Shown here one piece after another: positions 47,420 to 53,027 of a stretch of 53,027 bases of DNA. Position 1 is the stretch's first letter. The number at the start of each line of letters is the position of its first letter. Origin of the DNA: Clostridia bacterium (lineage in GTDB: Bacteria > Bacillota > Clostridia > Christensenellales > Aristaeellaceae); the NCBI GenBank assembly GCA_017431365.1, contig JAFRLF010000163.1, positions 1-53,027 on the forward strand. The letters are read 5' to 3'. Under the pieces are notes generated by a model. That model had not been told where the DNA came from and did no database searches. It saw only the letters and a list, made by a program, of their open reading frames with translations. Made by a program: the position numbers and the translations under genes.

Positions 47420-49138
47420 ATGCTGCTTGAGATGAACATCCGCAATATTGCCCTGATCGATCGGCTTCGCATCGAGTTTCAGGAAGGCCTCAACGTTCTG
47501 ACCGGCGAAACCGGCGCAGGAAAGTCTATCGTCATAGATTCGGTGAATCTGGCTCTGGGCGGGCGCGCCGATCGGGACCTGATTCGTTCCGGTGCGGACA
47601 AGGCCTCTGTTCAGGCCGTGTTCGATGTGCGGGGGCATGAACGAGTTCTCTCACAGCTGAATGAATGGGGATATGAAACGGATGACGGCCTGTTGGCGGT
47701 CAGTCGTGAAATGTCTGCCAGCGGGCGCAATCTCTGCCGTATCGCGGGCGAGGTCGCTACACTGTCACAGCTCAGACAGCTGACTGGTCTGTTGGTGGAA
47801 CTGCACGGTCAGCATGAACATCAGGAACTGATGAGCCCAGCTCGTCATCTGGCGATATTGGACGCTTTCGGCGGCGAGGATCACCAGAATCTGCTGAAAA
47901 CAGTTCAAAGCGCCTATGGCCGTTATGCGAGCGACAGGCGAGAGTACGAAAAGCTTCAGGAGGCTCTTCGGGACAAGGCCATCACCAAAGCCGTGCTCGA
48001 GCGCCAGCTCGGGGAAATCCTTTCCCTGAAGATCAAGCCGGGCGAGGATAAGACCCTTGAGCAGCGCTTCAAGCTTATGGAAAACGCCGAGAAGATTCAG
48101 ACCCGCGTAGAGAGGGCTTTCAGCCTCGTCTATGAGGGATCTGATCGCGCCCCCAGCGTCCAGGAAGCCCTGAAAAAGGCGTCAAACGCCATGCAGGCGA
48201 TTTCCGATATAGATTCGCGCTATGAAGCGATGGCGGAAAAGCTCCAGGACATGTACTATGCGGCTCAGGACGCGGGATACGAGCTGCAGGATATGCTCGA
48301 AGGGCTCGAGTTCGACCCCGCGACGTACGACAAGGTGGGGAGCCGGTTGGACGCCATTGAACGGCTCAAGGATCTCTATGGCCCGACGCTCGACGATGTC
48401 TTGCGTTTCCGCGACGTTACGCAGGCCCGCCTGGACGAATTGGAAGGCGGGGATGAACGCCTTCAGGACCTCAGACAATCGCTCCAACAGAGTCGTGAAG
48501 AGCTGAAGAGAGCTTGCGGCGCGTTGACGGCGTCAAGAAAAGCGTTGGCTGGAACCTTTGAAGAAAGCGTCATCAGCCAGCTGCGCGACCTTGGCATGGA
48601 AAAGGTGCGCTTTACCGTGCGGTTCGCTTCCCTGAACGAAGAGAAGATGACAGCATACGGCGCGGATGCCGTAGAATTCCTGATTTCTCCCAACCCCGGT
48701 GAACCGTTGAAGCCGCTCAGCGCGACGGCCTCAGGCGGAGAGCTCTCTCGCGTCATGCTGGCGATCAAGACGGTGATGGCGCAGAAGGACGGCGTCGGCA
48801 CGATCATATTCGACGAGATCGATACGGGCGTCAGCGGCCGCATGGCGCAGGCTGTGGGCGAGAAGATGTGCGCCATCGGCGCGCACAGACAGGTGATCGC
48901 CGTCAGCCACCTGCCACAGATCGCCGCGCTTGGCGACGCTCATTTCGCCGTTGAAAAGAACGTCGAGAACGGACGCACGCTCACGACGGTTCGCCTTCTG
49001 GACGATGATGGGCGTGTGCGCGAATTGTCACGCCTCGTCGGCGGGGCAGGAGATCCGCAGAGCAGCATAAATCATGCCAAGAGCCTGTTAAGCGGGGGGC
49101 AGGCGTTTCGCAGGAAACGCTCGACCGCGACAGAATAG
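47420..49138 (+). CDS. recN: DNA repair protein RecN
   Basis: SMC-like ATPase of double-strand break repair. 572 residues. N-terminal LEMNIRNIALIDRLRIEFQEGLNVLTGETGAGKS (Walker A), Q-loop LVELHGQHEHQELM near residue 130, central coiled coil about 160-370, and C-terminal ATPase half with SATASGGELSRVMLAIK signature near 434, IIFDEIDTGVSG Walker B near 457 and VIAVSHLPQIAAL near 492. Complete and in frame. GGAGC precedes the ATG by 8 bases. In many spore formers recN is followed by spoIVB and spo0A; here a terminator and ilvA follow instead. Confidence 0.96.
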   Translation: MLLEMNIRNIALIDRLRIEFQEGLNVLTGETGAGKSIVIDSVNLALGGRADRDLIRSGADKASVQAVFDVRGHERVLSQLNEWGYETDDGLLAVSREMSASGRNLCRIAGEVATLSQLRQLTGLLVELHGQHEHQELMSPARHLAILDAFGGEDHQNLLKTVQSAYGRYASDRREYEKLQEALRDKAITKAVLERQLGEILSLKIKPGEDKTLEQRFKLMENAEKIQTRVERAFSLVYEGSDRAPSVQEALKKASNAMQAISDIDSRYEAMAEKLQDMYYAAQDAGYELQDMLEGLEFDPATYDKVGSRLDAIERLKDLYGPTLDDVLRFRDVTQARLDELEGGDERLQDLRQSLQQSREELKRACGALTASRKALAGTFEESVISQLRDLGMEKVRFTVRFASLNEEKMTAYGADAVEFLISPNPGEPLKPLSATASGGELSRVMLAIKTVMAQKDGVGTIIFDEIDTGVSGRMAQAVGEKMCAIGAHRQVIAVSHLPQIAALGDAHFAVEKNVENGRTLTTVRLLDDDGRVRELSRLVGGAGDPQSSINHAKSLLSGGQAFRRKRSTATE

Positions 49139-49150
49139 TTATGTGAAAGA

Positions 49151-49182
49151 ACGCCTGCGGGGTTTTCATCTCCCGCAGGCGT
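49151..49182. terminator. Bidirectional terminator between recN and ilvA
   Basis: ACGCCTGCGGG / CCCGCAGGCGT, 11 perfect pairs with a ten-base loop containing TTTT, between convergent genes. Sparse T run on either side (GTGTATTT on plus; TTCTTTC on minus). Confidence 0.8.
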
Positions 49183-49189
49183 GTGTATT

Positions 49190-50404
49190 TCAGTGGCTCT
49201 TCGCGTTCAGGATCTGATATCCGTTATCGCTCATCTGTTTGAGTACGCGCGAGAGATGATCGCTGTCGTTTGTCTCCAGGGTCAGCTCGAGGAAAGACAT
49301 TCCGATGCCCACGTCCAGATTGGTTCGATCATGCTGGATCGACACGACGTTGGCGCCTGTCTGTGAAACCACGGCGAGGAGTTTGGAAAGCCGCCCGGGC
49401 CTGTCTTCAATGACGGTATTGACCTTGGCGAGACGCCCGCTCTTGATGAGGCCCTTGTCCATGATGCGCTGCAGGGTCGTGACGTCGATATTTCCGCCCG
49501 AAACGACGCACGCGATTTTGCCCTCGACGTTGATCTTTCCGTGCATGACAGCCGCAACGGAGACAGCGCCAGCGCCTTCGGCGACGATTTTGCATTTTTC
49601 AAGCAGCGTCAGGATGGCGGCCGCGATTTCGTCGTCGTCCACAGTGACGATTTCATCGACGTACTTCCGACAGATGTCATAGGTGAGGTCGCCGGGTGTC
49701 TTGACGGCAATGCCATCGGCTATCGTATTCGCGCTTGCCAGAGAGGTGATTTTCTCCTCGCGCAGGGAGGTGAGCATGGACGGCGCTCCGCTGGCCTGTA
49801 CGCCGATGACCTTGACCTGCGGGTGCAGCAGTTTCACCGCGATGGCGACGCCCGATATGAGTCCGCCTCCGCCCACAGGCACGACCACGGCATTTAGGTC
49901 GGGCATCTCGTCCATGATCTCAAGACCGACGGAACCCTGCCCCGCGATGACCAGCGGATCGTTGAACGGATGGACAAAGGTAGCGCCTGTTTCCTTCTGG
50001 ATGGCCATGGCTTTGGCGTATGCGTCGTCGTATACGGCGCCGCTGAGAACGACTTCGGCGCCATAGCCGCGCGTCGCGGCGACCTTGGCCAGCGGCGCGC
50101 CTTCGGGCATGACGATGGTGGCCTTTACGCCGAAAGTCTGAGCCGCGAGCGCTACGCCCTGAGCGTGATTGCCGGCAGAGGAAGCGATGACGCCGCACTT
50201 CAGTTCGTCGGGAGAGAGCTGTGAGATCTTGTTATATGCGCCGCGCACCTTGAACGATCCAGTGTGCTGCAGACATTCGGTCTTGAGATAAACTTCACGC
50301 TTCTCGTTCGAAAGGATTTTGGACGGGACGAGATCTGTCCGCCTCACGACGTTTTTCAAACGCTCCCTGGCTTCGAGAACCATGCCAAGCGTGACCTGAT
50401 CCAT
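49190..50404 (-). CDS. ilvA: Threonine ammonia-lyase with ACT domain (IlvA/TdcB type)
   Basis: PLP enzyme converting threonine to 2-oxobutyrate and ammonia. 404 residues. PLP Lys52 in HTGSFKVRGAYNKI, SSAGNHAQGVALAA near 75, PVGGGGLISGVA near 176 (phosphate-binding Gly loop), VVSGGNIDVTTLQRIMDKGL near 300. The C-terminal 80 residues form one ACT domain (VIEDRPGRLSKLLAVVSQTGANVVSIQHDR), the short arrangement found in Clostridia and in TdcB-related enzymes rather than the two-domain E. coli IlvA. Whether it is biosynthetic (isoleucine) or catabolic cannot be decided; no ilv genes are adjacent. AAGGAG lies about 10 bases before the ATG. No T-box leader was recognised. Confidence 0.93.
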   Translation of the reverse strand: MDQVTLGMVLEARERLKNVVRRTDLVPSKILSNEKREVYLKTECLQHTGSFKVRGAYNKISQLSPDELKCGVIASSAGNHAQGVALAAQTFGVKATIVMPEGAPLAKVAATRGYGAEVVLSGAVYDDAYAKAMAIQKETGATFVHPFNDPLVIAGQGSVGLEIMDEMPDLNAVVVPVGGGGLISGVAIAVKLLHPQVKVIGVQASGAPSMLTSLREEKITSLASANTIADGIAVKTPGDLTYDICRKYVDEIVTVDDDEIAAAILTLLEKCKIVAEGAGAVSVAAVMHGKINVEGKIACVVSGGNIDVTTLQRIMDKGLIKSGRLAKVNTVIEDRPGRLSKLLAVVSQTGANVVSIQHDRTNLDVGIGMSFLELTLETNDSDHLSRVLKQMSDNGYQILNAKSH

Positions 50405-50487
50405 AATGCTTCACTCCTTGTCAGATTGGTTGAATATATTATGCTGCCTTCCGCCACGCGGGAGGGGTGTAACAACCTTCTTCCGGT

Positions 50488-50516
50488 ATTATATCAGAAA
50501 GTAGCAAAGCTTTCCA
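50488..50516 (-). promoter_or_regulatory. Promoter of ilvA
   Basis: Minus strand TGGAAA (50516-50511), 17-base spacer, perfect TATAAT (50493-50488). The leader of about 75 bases has an imperfect hairpin (CCTCCCGC/GCGGAAGG). Confidence 0.6.
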
Positions 50517-50545
50517 CATTTTTTCGAGACGATGAGTTTGAAAAG

Positions 50546-50574
50546 TTGCGCTTATCTAATCGCTTGATTATAAT
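50546..50574 (+). promoter_or_regulatory. Promoter of the GH31 gene
   Basis: TTGCGC (50546-50551), 17-base spacer, perfect TATAAT (50569-50574). Divergent from the ilvA promoter with only about 30 bases between the -35 elements. Confidence 0.7.
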
Positions 50575-50630
50575 AGACAGAGAAATCCCATTAACGGTAT
50601 CTGAATCAGAACTCTTGAGGAGGCGTGACG

Positions 50631-53027
50631 ATGAAACGGTATGAATTCGTTTATACATGTCGTGGTATGACGACCAGGCTGCGCACCGACGGGGATGGTG
50701 TCGTGCGGGTGACTCGAACGAAGAGGGATCACTTTCTAACATCCCGCAGTCCGGCACTGAATCCCGCAGCAGGAGATGCTGAATACTCTTTGCTTGACAG
50801 TGCGAACGATATCCGCAGCGGAAACGTCACGGTCAGAGTCAATGCCGATACCGGCGCGCTGACGTTTTTGAATGATGAGGGCATGGTTCTGCTCAGGGAA
50901 CCGGATGCCGATCCGTTTTTTCTCGATGACAAGCCAGTGTATCTTAACCTCTACAATGATGAAACCGCCGTTCATGAGGACATGAGCGTAGACGGTGTAC
51001 GCGCATACGCCAGTCCCGCTCAGACAGTGCACGACCGCGACGCGTATGAATGCAGGCAGAACTTCATATTTGACGAAAATGAAGGGCTGTACGGCCTTGG
51101 CTCGCATGAAGAAGGTTTCGGCAATCTGCGCGGCCGAAACAGAACCCTTTATCAGCACAACATGAAAGCTGTCGTACCTGTTCTCGTGTCGACGAAAGGC
51201 TGGGGCTTATTCTTTGACATGGGCTGCATGATGGCCTTCCACGACGACGAAGAAGGATCCTGCGTCTGGGCGGATTGCGCCGATGAGCTCGACTGGTACC
51301 TCTTCTACGGAGACGGGAGCTACGCCTCGGCGATGGCACTTTACCGCGGACTGACGGGGCCGACGCCCATGCTGCCCCGATATGCTCTTGGTTACGTTCA
51401 GTCCAAGGAAAGGTATGTCAGCGCGCAGGAAATGTTGGATGTGGCGCGTGAGTACAGGCGGCGGCATGTGCCGCTGGACGTTCTCGTTCTGGACTGGCAG
51501 AGCTGGCCCGAGGGGCAGTGGGGATTCAAGAGTTTTGATAAAACCCGTTTTCCCAATCCGGCCGCGTTTATCGACGAGCTGCACGATCTGGATGTTCATC
51601 TGATGATTTCAATATGGCCGTCCATGCGCGGCGAGGCAAACGATGACCGTCACGAAATGCTGCAGCACGGCTATATGCTCGGCAACCGGCTCATATATGA
51701 CGCGTTTAATCATGACGCGCGGACGCTCTATTGGCGTCAGGCCAATGACGGGCTCTTTTCAAAAGGCGTGGACGCCTGGTGGTGTGATTGCTCTGAGCCT
51801 TTTGAAAGCGACTGGCATGGCAGCGTCAGACCTGATCCCAGCTGTCGCGCCATCGCCAATACGGACGAAGCGAAGCGGTATCTGGATCCGGCTAAACTCA
51901 GCCTCTACAGCCTGCACCACGCCATGGGCATGTACGAAGGGCAGCGCGGCGTGAGCGGACAAAAGCGCGTTCTCAATCTGACGCGCTCGTCCTGGGCCGG
52001 ACAGCACAGGTACGCCGCCGTTACGTGGAGCGGCGACATCGGCGCCCGATGGGAGACGCTGCGCCGGCAGGTTCCGGAGGGACTTAATTTCTGTGCAACG
52101 GGTGAACCGTACTGGACGACGGACACCGGCGCGTTTTTCGTAAAGCGGATACCGGGATTATGGTTCTGGAACGGAGATTTCGATGAGGGAGTGGACGATC
52201 CAGGCTACCGTGAGCTGTTTGTCCGGTGGATGCAGTATTCGGCATTCCTGCCCATGATGCGCGCGCATGGCACGGATACCCCGCGCGAGATCTGGCGCTT
52301 TGGTGAAGAGGGCACACCCTTTTATGACGCGATTGCTGAGGCGATTCGTCTGCGCTACAGTCTTGTTCCGTATCTGTACAACCTTATGGCGCAAACGCAT
52401 CTCACAGGCGCGCCGATGCTGTGCGTGCCAGCGCTGGTCTTCCCTCAGGACGAGGCGCTGCGTTCCGTTTCCGATCAGATGATGCTTGGCGGGAATATAC
52501 TCGTAAAACCTGTAACCCGACCCATGTATTACATGCCAGGTGGTAAGCCGGTTGAATCGCCCGATGAGGCAATCGATGTCCTGTTGCCACGGGGACACCG
52601 CTGGTATCACCTGGACAGCGGCGCGGTATTTGACGGCGGTCAGCGCGTGCGCGTCAGAGCGCCGCTTCACACGCTGCCGGTGTTTGTGCGTTCAGGTGCG
52701 ATCATTCCCTGGGGCAGGCCCGCGGATTCCACAGAAGATCAGGCCGGCAGGACGATAGACATCGTCATCGACCCGGGAGAGGACGCCTGCCTGAACCTGT
52801 ATGACGACGAAGGCGACGGCTACGGCCCGGAGATGACCGAGGCATTCAATGTCCTGTTCAACGGCGCGGTCAAGGGCGTATGCTCTCACCCGGAGCAGGA
52901 AGAGGAGCCGGAAACCTTTGACCGGTTTTACCGGCCGGTCTATGATGAGAGCAATCTTCAGGAGGAGGAAGCGGAGCGGGCGGCCATCCGCTATGAGCAT
53001 ACGCATCACCGCTCCCTGAAAAGCGTA
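50631..53027 (+). CDS. Glycoside hydrolase family 31 enzyme (alpha-xylosidase/alpha-glucosidase type), 3' end outside window
   Basis: Retaining exo-alpha-glycosidase. 799 residues are visible with no stop before the edge. No signal peptide, so cytoplasmic. N-terminal beta-sandwich with YECRQNFIFDENEGLYGLGSHEEGFGNLRG near 140-170, then the barrel: PRYALGYVQSKERYVSAQEMLDVAREYRRRHVPLDVLVLDW near 248, nucleophile Asp386 in WWCDCSEPF, RSSWAGQHRYAAVTWSGDI with acid/base Asp469, WMQYSAFLPMMRAHGTD near 530, then proximal and distal C-terminal sandwiches (DUF5110-like, VDVLLPRGHRWYHLDSG). Closest in plan to YicI/XylS-type alpha-xylosidases, though substrate choice is not readable. GAGGAGG is 6-7 bases before the ATG. 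The first 30 residues are atypical for the family. Confidence 0.92.
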   Translation, partial: MKRYEFVYTCRGMTTRLRTDGDGVVRVTRTKRDHFLTSRSPALNPAAGDAEYSLLDSANDIRSGNVTVRVNADTGALTFLNDEGMVLLREPDADPFFLDDKPVYLNLYNDETAVHEDMSVDGVRAYASPAQTVHDRDAYECRQNFIFDENEGLYGLGSHEEGFGNLRGRNRTLYQHNMKAVVPVLVSTKGWGLFFDMGCMMAFHDDEEGSCVWADCADELDWYLFYGDGSYASAMALYRGLTGPTPMLPRYALGYVQSKERYVSAQEMLDVAREYRRRHVPLDVLVLDWQSWPEGQWGFKSFDKTRFPNPAAFIDELHDLDVHLMISIWPSMRGEANDDRHEMLQHGYMLGNRLIYDAFNHDARTLYWRQANDGLFSKGVDAWWCDCSEPFESDWHGSVRPDPSCRAIANTDEAKRYLDPAKLSLYSLHHAMGMYEGQRGVSGQKRVLNLTRSSWAGQHRYAAVTWSGDIGARWETLRRQVPEGLNFCATGEPYWTTDTGAFFVKRIPGLWFWNGDFDEGVDDPGYRELFVRWMQYSAFLPMMRAHGTDTPREIWRFGEEGTPFYDAIAEAIRLRYSLVPYLYNLMAQTHLTGAPMLCVPALVFPQDEALRSVSDQMMLGGNILVKPVTRPMYYMPGGKPVESPDEAIDVLLPRGHRWYHLDSGAVFDGGQRVRVRAPLHTLPVFVRSGAIIPWGRPADSTEDQAGRTIDIVIDPGEDACLNLYDDEGDGYGPEMTEAFNVLFNGAVKGVCSHPEQEEEPETFDRFYRPVYDESNLQEEEAERAAIRYEHTHHRSLKSV

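Noticed and set aside
50405-50630. T-box or isoleucine-responsive leader before ilvA
   Set aside because: The leader is only about 75 bases and I see no T-box antiterminator sequence or specifier loop.
50264-50644. 126-residue plus-strand open frame before the GH31 gene
   Set aside because: Covers the start of ilvA antisense and both divergent promoters; no binding site and no recognisable domain.

Overview
The window looks like chromosomal DNA of a GC-rich, Gram-positive Clostridia-type bacterium (Bacillota). Reasons: strong AGGAGG-type ribosome binding sites, sigma-A promoters with 17-base spacers, Asp23/AmaP, a RelQ-type alarmone synthetase, a clostripain-family peptidase, lpl-type sugar ABC operons without their own ATPase, and the Firmicutes gene order nusB...folD-xseA-xseB-ispA-dxs-argR-recN. 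Placement among rumen or gut Christensenellales-like lineages is only an inference. No phage, insertion sequence or CRISPR array was seen.

Layout. 1-13.4 kb, minus strand: housekeeping block. Small alarmone synthetase (cut by the window edge), DUF4317 protein, miaA, an RlmI-like rRNA methyltransferase, a membrane coiled-coil protein, a divergent DprA-like protein, engB, lon, a lipoprotein, a divergent AroB-like cyclase, rsmG and mnmG. Two tRNA genes (Gln-UUG, Arg-UCU) follow at 13.6-13.7 kb. 14-19 kb, plus strand: SGNH hydrolase, glycerophosphodiesterase, a secreted protein, a C11 peptidase and a HAD phosphatase. 19.2-23.7 kb: complete sugar ABC importer (ATPase, two permeases, binding protein). 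23.8-30 kb, minus strand: a very unusual DUF5684/permease-like fusion protein, an ABC exporter pair, and an RCC1-propeller lipoprotein with a heptad-repeat stalk. 30.2-35.6 kb, plus strand: strongly expressed lplABC-like importer with a melA-type alpha-galactosidase. 35.6-38.3 kb: small membrane protein, nagA, ROK kinase. 38.3-49.1 kb: asp23, amaP, nusB, Kae1-like protein, folD, xseA, xseB, ispA, PAP2-like protein, dxs, argR (with a near-perfect ARG box), recN. 49.2-53 kb: ilvA (minus) and a GH31 glycosidase (plus, runs off the window).

How it fits together. The sugar genes suggest a saccharolytic cell: an alpha-galactoside uptake and cleavage unit, a second importer whose ATPase could also serve the ATPase-less lpl-like permeases, amino-sugar catabolism (NagA plus ROK kinase), and an intracellular GH31 enzyme. 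The housekeeping clusters cover tRNA modification, ribosome maturation, proteolysis, isoprenoid precursor synthesis, folate C1 metabolism and DNA repair. The most unusual items are the 684-residue fusion of DUF5684 with two degenerate lpl-type permease halves, the sugar-binding protein with anchors at both ends, the AroB-like protein with altered substrate-binding positions, and the DprA-like protein lacking the usual nucleotide-binding motif.
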